From the NCBI GenBank assembly GCA_025499625.1, contig JAFMVD010000011.1:1-64000 (forward strand): DNA of 64,000 bases. Direction: 5' to 3'. The number at the start of each line of letters is the position of its first letter. Position 1 is the first letter of the stretch. Positions 19,572 to 27,033 of this stretch are shown one piece after another. This DNA comes from Carboxylicivirga fragile. Lineage in GTDB: Bacteria > Bacteroidota > Bacteroidia > Bacteroidales > Marinilabiliaceae. The notes under the pieces were generated by a model. That model was not told the origin of the DNA. It was given only the letters and a program-made list of their open reading frames with translations, and did no database searches. The position numbers and the translations under genes were made by a program.

Positions 19572-19751
19572 TTATTGGATAATCACTTTTTGAATCGCAC
19601 TTCCCGATTGACCAATCAACTGGATTAAGTAAACACCACTTGGTACATTACCAACGTTTATTGATTCACCTTTTACTTCTTGAATAAGCTTACCATTCAA
19701 CGATAAGAGTTGTATTTTATCGAAAGCTTTATCCGCTTCCACAAAAAAATA
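19572..19751 (-). pseudogene. Detached type IX sorting domain of the upstream glycine-rich gene
   Basis: Reading the minus strand one frame over from position 19749 gives a continuation VEADKAFDKIQLLSLNGK...SGVYLIQLIG...IQKVIIQ and a stop at 19572. This is the normal body of a type IX secretion C-terminal domain whose first part, VYPNPAQDVIF, is encoded in the frame of the gene at 19697-21676. The break falls in a run of seven A (19743-19749). One additional base would restore one reading frame of about 701 codons. This is either an assembly error or a slippage mutation. Confidence 0.75.
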
Positions 19752-21676
19752 ACATCTTGGGCTGGGTTTGGATAAACCTTAACCGTTCCTAATACTGACG
19801 AGGATGGTTTAGTGAAACCAATATTAGTAGGCACATTCGGTTGATAAGGTTCCGAAATGATTGAGCATAAATCATCGTAGGCATACAATGCATACTGATC
19901 GGTATTAGTCGGCATTACAAAAGTTGGGTTATGCTCTCCACTAAGAAATTCAATTTCATTATTTTCATCAATGCGCACCCATTGGAAATCGATTCCAGTT
20001 GGATTATTAAGAGTTAAACTATTACCGTCCCTTGTAATATCTAAATATATCTGGCAATAACTCACCTTAACGAACCCACTAGCACCGTTTGTACTTGGAG
20101 AACTTGAGCCATTGCCGCCGCCACCACCGCCACCATAATTAATAGCAGGCGTTGCAGGATTCCAGTTAGCTGATCCATGTCCGCAATTCAAGTAACCTGC
20201 TCCCTTACTTCCATCTCCGCCAGGAAAACCACCAGATACACCAGGACTACCTCCTAGATGCGAACAACCATTTGAATCATAAGGCTGAGTGTCGCCACCA
20301 TTTGATCCATTCCCCTTTGGGCCAGCAGCACCGCCACCTCCACCGCCGTAATACGTCCAAAAGCCTTTACCACCATTACCACCAGTGTAATTGCTGATTG
20401 TTCCTCCTGAACCAATTCCGCCAACACCTACAATGCCATAGCCTTCCGCATCTCTACTATAAGAGGCATCCGTTCCAGATGTAGCCTGAATAAGCGCATC
20501 TACTTTCGATAGATCGTCGGCACTTGTTTGTGCCACAGTAATAGTTAAAGCTTGAGCTTGTGATAGGGAATAAACACCAGCTGCGTATCCACCGCCTCCT
20601 CCGCCGGATAATCCATTGCTTCGCCCATTACCGCCGGCACCAACCGTTTCGATAAAAACAGTATTCGTTACTAGTTGATCATGGTAGAAAGTAGAATTGG
20701 CCTCATAAGTAAATGAACCAAACTCACGTGAATAATCTGCTAAATCAGATGTGCTTATTTCTATAGAATTTGATGTTCTCTCTTGTCCATTCTTTGTGAT
20801 AATAACGGCATATGTACCCGGCTGTGTTACTTTATATGCTTTATCAGTAGCACCTGTAATGGGCTGACTATTTTCGTCTATCCATTGGTAAGTAGCAGCC
20901 AATTCAATAGCGTGAAGCGTTAAGCCAATCTGATTAACTCCACCGTGAATTAAATTTGGTGAAATACGAACGTAGCCACTTGCTCCGTTGGTACTTGGTG
21001 AACTGGAGCCATTGCCTCCACCTCCGCCGCCACCATAATTGACAGCAGGTGTTGCAGGATTCCAATTGGCTGATCCATGGCCACAGTTCAGGTAACCGGC
21101 ACCTTTACTTCCTTCTCCTCCAGGGAAACCACCCGATTTACCAGCACTGCCTCCTAGATGCGAACATCCATTTGAATCGTATGGATGAGTGTCGCCACCT
21201 GAAAATCCATTTCCATTAGCACCGGCTGCTCCACCGCCGCCACCGCCGTAATACGTCCAAAAACCTTTACCCCCATTGCCACCTCTAAAATTACAGATTG
21301 TACCGCCCGTTCCAATACCGCCAAGGCCTACTACACCATATCCATCGCTATCTCTATCGTATGTAGCATTTGTACCTGATGTGGCCTGGATTAGTGCATC
21401 TACCTGTGATATTTCGCTTGTTCCTGCTTGTGCCACACTAACATCTAAGACTTGACCTGGCGTTACAGCATAAATTCCAGCAGCGTATCCACCGCCACCA
21501 CCACCAGATAATCCATTGCCTTTGCCGTTACCACCAGCACCGACTAGCTCAATGTAAACACTACTTACGCCAGCGGGTACAGTGTATTGTCCATTCACCA
21601 CAAATACACTTTCCTGCGCATGCACTGTTATTGTAGCTAACACTAGGCTCAAAATGACTAAAAATCTCACTTTCAT
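19697..21676 (-). CDS. Glycine-rich surface protein with duplicated module, frameshifted
   Basis: A 659-residue reading frame with a signal peptide (1-20, ending VHA). Two long homologous glycine-rich modules (about residues 36-240 and 337-540) each begin with VxIExVGAGGNG, contain poly-Gly runs (GGGGGGYAAG, YYGGGGGGAAG, NYGGGGGGGNG) and end in NGASGYVRIS or NGASGFVKVS. An Ig-like linker lies between them. The modules resemble bacterial Gly-rich domains such as PF21722, which may be related to the glycine-rich region of ALK-type receptors. The C-terminus starts a type IX sorting domain (VYPNP) but runs out of frame after 14 more residues. If the shift is real, the product would lack its anchor/secretion signal. 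It was probably a cell-surface adhesin-like protein; its ligand is unknown. Confidence 0.7.
   Translation of the reverse strand: MKVRFLVILSLVLATITVHAQESVFVVNGQYTVPAGVSSVYIELVGAGGNGKGNGLSGGGGGGYAAGIYAVTPGQVLDVSVAQAGTSEISQVDALIQATSGTNATYDRDSDGYGVVGLGGIGTGGTICNFRGGNGGKGFWTYYGGGGGGAAGANGNGFSGGDTHPYDSNGCSHLGGSAGKSGGFPGGEGSKGAGYLNCGHGSANWNPATPAVNYGGGGGGGNGSSSPSTNGASGYVRISPNLIHGGVNQIGLTLHAIELAATYQWIDENSQPITGATDKAYKVTQPGTYAVIITKNGQERTSNSIEISTSDLADYSREFGSFTYEANSTFYHDQLVTNTVFIETVGAGGNGRSNGLSGGGGGGYAAGVYSLSQAQALTITVAQTSADDLSKVDALIQATSGTDASYSRDAEGYGIVGVGGIGSGGTISNYTGGNGGKGFWTYYGGGGGGAAGPKGNGSNGGDTQPYDSNGCSHLGGSPGVSGGFPGGDGSKGAGYLNCGHGSANWNPATPAINYGGGGGGGNGSSSPSTNGASGFVKVSYCQIYLDITRDGNSLTLNNPTGIDFQWVRIDENNEIEFLSGEHNPTFVMPTNTDQYALYAYDDLCSIISEPYQPNVPTNIGFTKPSSSVLGTVKVYPNPAQDVIFLWKRIKLSIKYNSYR
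20064..20665 (-). repeat. Glycine-rich module, copy 2 (C-terminal)
   Basis: About 600 bp, clearly homologous at DNA level to 20960-21570, with mostly synonymous differences and a constant offset of roughly 900 bp. Segments such as the NPATPA-NYGGGGGGG and FWTYYGGGGGG codons are near-identical, indicating a relatively recent internal duplication. Confidence 0.75.
20960..21570 (-). repeat. Glycine-rich module, copy 1 (N-terminal)
   Basis: The partner of the module at 20064-20665, in the same orientation and reading frame within the same gene. The linker between the copies encodes an Ig-like segment (ELAATYQWIDENSQPI...GTYAVIITKNG). Confidence 0.75.
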
Positions 21677-22080
21677 AATTGTTATCTCTTATTACTTATT
21701 GTTGATTTCAACAAACGATTACACAAACAGCTATAACTCAAGCTGAGTATAATTTGTTATTAAGCTGGGGGGAGGAAAACTTAGTGTGTGCAATAAATTT
21801 TTTTTACTGTGAACAGTTAAAAAATTGAGGGCGCAAGAAACTAAAAATCCCTACAGATTCAAAGATTAATAGTAACTAAATCGATGGTGTATGAAGTGTT
21901 TTATGCCTAGTGTTCTAATAGGTGTTTTTATCTAGAATACGAAAAGAGTTGGTTGTTGTCAGTCTAATCTCACATTACGATACCCACAGGTTCACTGAGG
22001 GTTATTGTAGTTATGCCCTGTGGGCAATAACCTTTTAAATAGTTGTATTAGATTTTTCTGCAATTAACAATCAATCTTTG
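21677..22080. other. Intergenic region, 404 bp, with pseudoknot candidate
   Basis: A non-coding spacer between two minus-strand genes: the 5' region of the glycine-rich gene and the 3' region of the small membrane protein. It holds a striking pair of interleaved inverted repeats at 21983-22032, listed separately. No ORF with coding character was recognised. Confidence 0.6.
21983..22032. ncRNA. Possible H-type pseudoknot RNA element
   Basis: Two perfect 8-bp stems interleave. CCCACAGG (21983-21990) pairs with CCTGTGGG (22017-22024), and GGTTATTG (22000-22007) pairs with CAATAACC (22025-22032). The 3' arms abut, so the helices could stack coaxially, and both connecting loops are 9 nt. That topology is an H-type pseudoknot on either strand. 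It lies about 50 bp past the stop of the gene at 22081 and about 305 bp before the glycine-rich gene. Whether it is transcribed is not known. Confidence 0.4.
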
Positions 22081-22488
22081 TTATTGTAGTACCGATAGTA
22101 ATTTCTTCTTCATTTGTTTTCGTACACTCATGATATAACTAATTAGGCCATAACATGCAATTGGTGCAAATACCAATAATGTAACCACATTGTTAATATT
22201 ATAAATCGACACAAATACATAGGTGGCTAAACCAGTGGCAATGACGAAAAGAAATAGTAATTTGAATATATTCGCGTAACACTTAACCACCGAATGATTA
22301 TTCTCTTTGACCACATTTAATTTTACTAAAATTGAAATTGAGGCAAAGTTTAAACGGATTTTAGTAGTAAAACACTTTCGCCTATCATCAATTAATGTAA
22401 ACAAGCTCGCAGCATTCAACCCATCAATAATGCTTTGATAATGGATAATGGAAAAACTATAATTACCTATCGGGATATAAAATTTCAT
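22081..22488 (-). CDS. Hypothetical membrane protein, two TM helices
   Basis: A 135-residue orphan. The N-terminal 75 residues are soluble and contain no motif I know. Two hydrophobic helices follow (about 76-98, LLFLFVIATGLATYVFVSIY, and 101-122), and a basic tail ends the protein (RKQMKKKLL). Coding is supported only by a clean ATG-to-stop frame and plausible composition. It stands alone between the pseudoknot region and a long non-coding spacer with repeats, which together look like an accessory segment. No function assigned. Confidence 0.5.
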   Translation of the reverse strand: MKFYIPIGNYSFSIIHYQSIIDGLNAASLFTLIDDRRKCFTTKIRLNFASISILVKLNVVKENNHSVVKCYANIFKLLFLFVIATGLATYVFVSIYNINNVVTLLVFAPIACYGLISYIMSVRKQMKKKLLSVLQ

Positions 22489-22662
22489 TAGTCATTAATT
22501 TATTTGTAATCATTTAATTCACTACCAGATTTACTTTTTGAAAATGCATTAAACTAGCTAAGCATTCAGGCAGTTAACAATTATTCTAATTTAGATAATT
22601 AATTTCAATTAGTATATCTTTCGGTAACTCATTGCTTCTGATTTTATTATTAGCTAAGAATA

Positions 22663-22682
22663 GTTCAACCACAAGGGTTGAT
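22663..22682 (-). repeat. Inverted end of intergenic repeat (20 bp)
   Basis: The 20 bp here are the exact reverse complement of 26585-26604, the terminal hairpin of the second repeat copy. With the end of the first copy at about 22832-22850 it frames a segment of roughly 190 bp with imperfect terminal inverted repeats. Confidence 0.55.
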
Positions 22683-22770
22683 GTTTGTCGGCTTTATCTA
22701 CATTTCAACTAACTCAGTTCCTCTGAGACTTATATAGTTCGGCCTTGCGGACAGGGCGCCTACTCGAAAA

Positions 22771-22859
22771 CTGTCTCAAGAGACAAAAAAAATAACCCGT
22801 ACGTAGTGCGGGGCATTAAGCGTCAAGGGAATCAATCCTTGCGGTTGAATAATAAACGA
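22771..22859 (+). repeat. Structured intergenic repeat, copy A
   Basis: About 89 bp, roughly 80-85% identical by eye to 26523-26612. It contains three consecutive hairpins: TGTCTC-AA-GAGACA, CCCGTAC-GTA-GTGCGGG (7 bp) and CAATCC...GGTTG. Small length, strong structure and intergenic location suggest a REP/MITE-like non-autonomous element. Confidence 0.65.
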
Positions 22860-22978
22860 CAGAAGGAATTGGCACCAACCAGTTGCATTTATTTTGATAT
22901 GTTAGTAACGAAATTAACTTTTAGAAAAAACGAGCTAAGTGTATCGCAGGGTTTAAGCAGCCTTTGTTGTTTTTATAA

Positions 22979-23013
22979 TTAAAAAGAGGCCATTCTTTCG
23001 AAATGGCCTCTTG
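22979..23013 (-). terminator. Terminator of the TsoY-like gene
   Basis: AAGAGGCCATT / AATGGCCTCTT stem with a CTTTCG loop and an A-run on the plus strand, i.e. a T-run for minus-strand transcripts, 26 bp after the stop of the gene at 23040. Confidence 0.8.
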
Positions 23014-23039
23014 ACTAAAGGTTAAATTAATAGTGGTGA

Positions 23040-24182
23040 TTATTTGGCGATTGCTGTTTTTGAAACAGGATAGGTGTACTTAAAATAGCGCATGCCAACA
23101 AATACGAAAAAGGCAATAGCCGTAAGAATTGAGGTCATGATGACGGCTTGCAGACCAACAGATGGGATAAACAACTTATGCACAAATGAACCTAACACGG
23201 CGTAGCCAACAAAAGGACATATAAAAGCCCAAAGCGTCACATAGTATTCTTTTCTAAAAAAGTCTTTCTTGAAATAGTTCTTAAGCATGCTTATTCCAAA
23301 GGCAAAGTACCAGGTTTGAAAGGCAAAAGGAACTGCTACAACCAGTTTAAAGTAAATATCGAAATGTGCTCCGAACTGATGTTCAAAATAGTGCCCTAAT
23401 CTGAAAAAAGTGATGGCATATAAAGTTGTTATTGGAATCACAATTAAGAAACTTGGTAGAAACTGTCTCTCTGGCATTCCATTCATACCAAAGTGACTCT
23501 TGAAAATTGAGACCAGCTTAACGAACAGTAGGAATAGCCCCATCGAACCTGAAGTAAAGGTCATGAAAGCAGCTGTATGTGCAATAGTAGGATCGTTAGC
23601 CATCGCAGCAATACCCGTACCAGCAACGGTTACCATTCCTAATGCGAAGGGATGAAGTAACCAGCCAAAGCTCAATTTAGATAAATCGAAATCTTTCTCA
23701 AATGCACTCTTAAGAATTCTGATTTCACTTCTCATCAAGAATAACCATAGGATGGACCACATGATAAGTGCAGGCAACATCAAAGCCTGGAAGTTACTTT
23801 GCAATGCAGGCGTAAAGAAGCGAATGACACCGATAAAAACATTAAAGGTCATACCCAGACTGGTGTACATGGCCAATATACTGGTATTGCGTTGTGGGTC
23901 GGAAATGTAACTTTTGTACTCCTTGGTTTTTGAAAAGCCAATAAGCTTACTTACCAACGAAACAGTGAGTACAATGTGAAGTAGACTAAATACCACCATG
24001 ATGGCCATCATTAGTCCAAAAGCAAACTTGCTGCCTGTGGTATTTGCTATTTCCATCACCTGATTGAAGGTGATTAAACCCTTGCCATGCGGCAGTATGT
24101 ATTGAAAATAGACAAAAGGTGCGACGGCAATTCCTCCGGAACCTACCGAGGCTAAAAAAGAAAGTGGATTAAAATTTTTCAT
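23040..24182 (-). CDS. TsoY-like polytopic membrane protein
   Basis: A 380-residue inner-membrane protein with about ten predicted transmembrane helices. The opening NPLSFLASVGSGGIAVAPF...YILPHGKG resembles the TsoY family, membrane (seleno)proteins distantly related to the TehA/SLAC1 anion-channel group and found near sulfur/selenium genes. No selenocysteine codon is needed here. The outer-membrane channel gene lies 21 bp upstream on the same strand, and a Crp/Fnr regulator is divergent. Together they suggest an inducible transport pair. The family call rests on recalled pattern only; a generic SLAC1-like transporter is the alternative. Confidence 0.45.
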   Translation of the reverse strand: MKNFNPLSFLASVGSGGIAVAPFVYFQYILPHGKGLITFNQVMEIANTTGSKFAFGLMMAIMVVFSLLHIVLTVSLVSKLIGFSKTKEYKSYISDPQRNTSILAMYTSLGMTFNVFIGVIRFFTPALQSNFQALMLPALIMWSILWLFLMRSEIRILKSAFEKDFDLSKLSFGWLLHPFALGMVTVAGTGIAAMANDPTIAHTAAFMTFTSGSMGLFLLFVKLVSIFKSHFGMNGMPERQFLPSFLIVIPITTLYAITFFRLGHYFEHQFGAHFDIYFKLVVAVPFAFQTWYFAFGISMLKNYFKKDFFRKEYYVTLWAFICPFVGYAVLGSFVHKLFIPSVGLQAVIMTSILTAIAFFVFVGMRYFKYTYPVSKTAIAK

Positions 24183-24202
24183 TGATTTATATTTTAATGT
24201 AT

Positions 24203-25636
24203 TTATTTCGATGAACTAAAAAATTGTGGTTTGACAATAAGCATTACCCAGCCAAAATAATTTGGATCAAGCTCGTGTAGTGTTTTTGATGCAGCATCTT
24301 CATACCCATGAGCCATTTGATTTTTAATATCAGAGATTTGGCCATAGCTCAAACCAGCCTTAAGAATAATTTCCTTACTTGCCTTATGGGTGTATAAGAT
24401 ATCAAGGTAGTGGCCTAGCCCACCTTTCCAGTAAACCTGATTACCATTGCCATCTACTTCAGCGCCCATGGGCTTATTTGTATCCGGATTTATACCGGTA
24501 TGCGCCGCCACTTTAGTTGTTAAGCTTGGTAAATAAAAGGCTGTTTCGAGACTATTCTTTTTGTTAATGATGTATTTGGCCTTTACATAAGGATCGAAAT
24601 ATCCGCCTCCTTTGGTACCTACCAAATAACTATCCTGAATAATGAAGTGGTTCATGTATCCCCCATAATAGGGAACACGTGCACTTTGTAATAAATCAAA
24701 TGAATGACGGGTGTTGTTGTAGTCTTCATCAGTCTCAGAATAATCATGTCCTGAGATTAATTCCATTCCTGCAGAAAGCTCGAGTTTCTTATCATTGGTT
24801 CTTAAACCCACTTGTGCAGTAAGCAAATAAGCCGAAATGGATTTATAGGCTCCATCACTTCCTCGCTTCATGTCTGTACCGTGTTGATAATAGGCTGATG
24901 CCATGGCAAACAAACCATTATCGGCTCCCTTGCCTCTGTTATAGGATAGATTAATGCCGTGTGTTCCTGTGCCTAGCACTGCATCATTACTCACATCCGT
25001 TTTGCCGGCCAGGGTAAACATTAGCGAAGCATTAAACTTAGGGCTGAAAACTTTATTTATGTGAACGAAGCTCATCGATTTTAACTTATCCGATTCCCAT
25101 TCCGTATTATCCACAACAATTCCCATGGGTGAGCCATTGTTATTGTATGAGAAACCAAAATCGATTTTAAGCTTCTTATCTACTTCTGAGAAGTGATACA
25201 ACAAACCATCATAGCTTTGACCTGAGGTCCAGAAATTACGTGGCGACAAAATTCGCATATCATCATAGTTCCATTCCTGACGTCCAATTTTTAATCCTGA
25301 TTTAACAGTCAGCTTAAGATCAACCCATGCCTCATACACGCCTAAACCGTATGAGTTAGCTTCAGGTCCGGTTTTATTAACCATGTCATCCGACCCCCAT
25401 ATTCGTGCGTCTTGCAGACTTAACTTGGTACTGTATTTCTCGCTACTGTATTTAAAAATAATCCTTGATCGCTGATCGAAAGACAAACGATGGTCATCAT
25501 TCTTTAAAGCAGGTATCTTAAAGCCATTCTCAACGATGGCGCGAGGCCTGAATTCGCCTTCGATGGATAACTGGGCATAAGAGCTAGAAATAAAGCCCAT
25601 TAGCAGGATTAATAATGTGTAATAATTCTTTTTCAT
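24203..25636 (-). CDS. Outer-membrane channel, alginate-export/porin-like
   Basis: A 477-residue protein with a signal peptide (1-21, ending SYA) and beta-strand-rich body ending in FFSSSK. Segments FDQRSRIIFKYSSEKYSTKLSLQDARIWG, split over about residues 52-82, and KIGRQEWNYDDMRILSPRNFW are typical of the alginate export (AlgE-like, PF13372) barrel family. Substrate is not predictable. It is the first gene of an operon with the TsoY-like protein (21-bp gap). A TTGG-N19-TACATTTG promoter lies 23-53 bp upstream, with a perfect palindrome between promoter and ATG. Confidence 0.75.
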   Translation of the reverse strand: MKKNYYTLLILLMGFISSSYAQLSIEGEFRPRAIVENGFKIPALKNDDHRLSFDQRSRIIFKYSSEKYSTKLSLQDARIWGSDDMVNKTGPEANSYGLGVYEAWVDLKLTVKSGLKIGRQEWNYDDMRILSPRNFWTSGQSYDGLLYHFSEVDKKLKIDFGFSYNNNGSPMGIVVDNTEWESDKLKSMSFVHINKVFSPKFNASLMFTLAGKTDVSNDAVLGTGTHGINLSYNRGKGADNGLFAMASAYYQHGTDMKRGSDGAYKSISAYLLTAQVGLRTNDKKLELSAGMELISGHDYSETDEDYNNTRHSFDLLQSARVPYYGGYMNHFIIQDSYLVGTKGGGYFDPYVKAKYIINKKNSLETAFYLPSLTTKVAAHTGINPDTNKPMGAEVDGNGNQVYWKGGLGHYLDILYTHKASKEIILKAGLSYGQISDIKNQMAHGYEDAASKTLHELDPNYFGWVMLIVKPQFFSSSK

Positions 25637-25640
25637 GTCT

Positions 25641-25656
25641 TCATCAATTTTGATGA
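25641..25656. promoter_or_regulatory. Palindromic operator candidate at the channel promoter
   Basis: TCATCA-ATTT-TGATGA: two perfect 6-bp arms. It lies between the -7 element (25659-25666) and the start codon of the channel gene, at the predicted transcription start, where a repressor would block initiation. It does not match the Fnr (TTGAT-N4-ATCAA) box. Confidence 0.45.
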
Positions 25657-25658
25657 CA

Positions 25659-25689
25659 CAAATGTATTTTAGCGAAGTGGGCCTCCCAA
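25659..25689 (-). promoter_or_regulatory. Promoter of the channel / TsoY-like operon
   Basis: On the minus strand TTGG, a 19-bp spacer and TACATTTG match the Bacteroidota -33/-7 consensus. Confidence 0.65.
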
Positions 25690-25743
25690 TAGAATGCGGC
25701 TTGTGTATGTGGGCTCTTAATCTGAAAATTTATAGTTGATTTC

Positions 25744-25757
25744 CTATCATACGATAG
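25744..25757. promoter_or_regulatory. Palindrome in the divergent promoter region
   Basis: CTATC-ATAC-GATAG with perfect 5-bp arms lies midway between the channel and Crp/Fnr promoters; a possible binding site for the regulator encoded next to it. Confidence 0.35.
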
Positions 25758-25789
25758 TTATACTATTGGTTCTTTGGATGGCGTCTTAA

Positions 25790-25818
25790 TTGGATAATGA
25801 GAATTTGCGTTATTTTTG
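25790..25818 (+). promoter_or_regulatory. Promoter of the Crp/Fnr-type regulator
   Basis: TTGG (25790-25793), a 17-bp spacer and TATTTTTG (25811-25818). The start codon follows 23 bp later. Confidence 0.5.
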
Positions 25819-25841
25819 TAAGGTTTTAAACAAGGCTTACT

Positions 25842-26519
25842 ATGGAAGAGCAAAAAAGCTTGCAGTCAAGTTCGGAGTGTTTTAAGCATTTAAGTGCCGA
25901 TGAACTTGAGCTATTACTCGATAAAAAAAAGCGCATCACTTACCTGCAAGGTGAGAATGTAATGAAGCAAGGGGCATTTGCCACCCATGTTATTTATGTC
26001 ATCGAAGGTTTGGTTCGCGTGTACCTGCAAACCACCACTCAGAAACAGATTAATCTGCGTTTAATGAAACAAGGCGAGTTTATGGCTTTTTCTGCGGTTT
26101 TTGGAGAAGAGGAATACCCTTATTCGGCCATTGCCCTGACTGATACTACTGTTTGCATGGTTGATAAAATGGCTTTGCAGCAACTGTTGATCAAAAATCC
26201 ACAGTTTGGATTACAAATTACATCGCGAAACTATAATAGTGAGCAACGCTACCTAGAGATCATCAGCAACATATCTTATAAGCAGATGCGCGGCAAACTG
26301 GCTTCAACACTCATCTATTTATCCGGATTTGAAGAAAGTGGTGAGGAAGTTTACAAGTATATGACACGTCAGGATATTGCGGATTTTGCTTCTATCACTA
26401 ACGAGAGTGCCATTAAGTTTTTAAAGGAGTTTGAGAAAGACGGCGTTATTCAACTCGATGGCCGCCATATTCGTATTCTTAAAAAAGATAGCTTGACCCT
26501 GATAAGTAAGAATTCGTAA
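25842..26519 (+). CDS. Crp/Fnr family transcriptional regulator
   Basis: A 225-residue regulator. An N-terminal cyclic-nucleotide-binding beta-roll (about 15-125, with QGENVMKQGAFATHVIYVIEGLVRVY) is followed by a dimerisation helix and a C-terminal Crp-type winged helix with YMTRQDIADFASITNESAIKFLKEF (about 176-200). No Fe-S cysteine cluster is evident, so it is not a canonical O2-sensing Fnr; the effector is unknown. It is divergent from the channel/TsoY-like operon across a 205-bp region with two palindromes, which suggests it controls that operon. A structured repeat begins 4 bp after its stop. Confidence 0.85.
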   Translation: MEEQKSLQSSSECFKHLSADELELLLDKKKRITYLQGENVMKQGAFATHVIYVIEGLVRVYLQTTTQKQINLRLMKQGEFMAFSAVFGEEEYPYSAIALTDTTVCMVDKMALQQLLIKNPQFGLQITSRNYNSEQRYLEIISNISYKQMRGKLASTLIYLSGFEESGEEVYKYMTRQDIADFASITNESAIKFLKEFEKDGVIQLDGRHIRILKKDSLTLISKNS

Positions 26520-26522
26520 AAT

Positions 26523-26612
26523 CTGTCTCGAAGAGACAAACAAATTAACCCTGTACGCAGTGCGGGGCATTGTGCGTTAAGCGAATCAACCCTTGTGGTT
26601 GAACAGTAAAAC
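26523..26612 (+). repeat. Structured intergenic repeat, copy B
   Basis: Homologous to 22771-22859 in the same orientation. It keeps the TGTCTC-GAA-GAGACA hairpin, the CCC(T)GTAC...GTGCGGG hairpin with one bulged base, and CAACC-CTTGT-GGTTG with a perfect stem where copy A has a mismatch. It fills almost the whole gap between two convergent genes. Confidence 0.65.
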
Positions 26613-26625
26613 TAACTTCTTCAAA

Positions 26626-27033
26626 CTATCTTAAGCGTGTAAAATGGTATTCCACATAGATTTCTTCATCATCCACAGTGTACCCTCGTTCTAGCTTTAA
26701 GGAATTATCGCTTAATTCCATAATCCTGTACTCGATGGCTTCGTCACCGCCATAGATGCCATTGTGTAAGATAAGCATCGCCTCTTCTGCATCTAGTCCC
26801 CATCTGCTCTCTACAATAATTTCGCCATCTGATTCCATTGTTCTATAAACATGGTAGCCAAATTCTGTAATGTTATCCAGGTATTCATCCTCATCAGAGC
26901 TATTAATCAAATCAATTAACTCCCACTCTCCAATGATCGTATTTGATTCTTTTTGCTCGCCTGAGTCTTTATGGCATGAGCTGAATAATAAGATAAGAAT
27001 CAATGGTGCAATTATTGAACTTACTTTTTTCAT
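26626..27033 (-). CDS. Hypothetical lipoprotein
   Basis: A protein of about 135 residues. The start at 27033 (MKKVSSIIAPLILILLFSSC) gives a clean lipoprotein signal with lipobox FSSC; an upstream in-frame start would spoil it. After the Cys comes a short hydrophilic linker and a domain starting TIIGEWELIDL, like many Bacteroidota lipocalin-like or DUF lipoproteins (NxIxGxWxL). Acidic throughout (DEDEYLDN, DDEEIYVEY). Function unknown; it converges on the Crp/Fnr gene. Confidence 0.6.
   Translation of the reverse strand: MKKVSSIIAPLILILLFSSCHKDSGEQKESNTIIGEWELIDLINSSDEDEYLDNITEFGYHVYRTMESDGEIIVESRWGLDAEEAMLILHNGIYGGDEAIEYRIMELSDNSLKLERGYTVDDEEIYVEYHFTRLR

Larger units (their letters stand above)
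22489..23039. other. Intergenic region, 551 bp, repeat-bearing
   Basis: No coding frame recognised. It holds a structured intergenic repeat at 22771-22859, an inverted 20-bp end of that repeat at 22663-22682, and the terminator of the gene at 23040. GC content of the repeat is visibly higher than the flanks. Confidence 0.6.

Noticed and set aside
22663..22859. CRISPR array or leader
   Set aside because: The repeats are hairpin-rich, occur only once per location and show no regular spacers; no cas gene is present.
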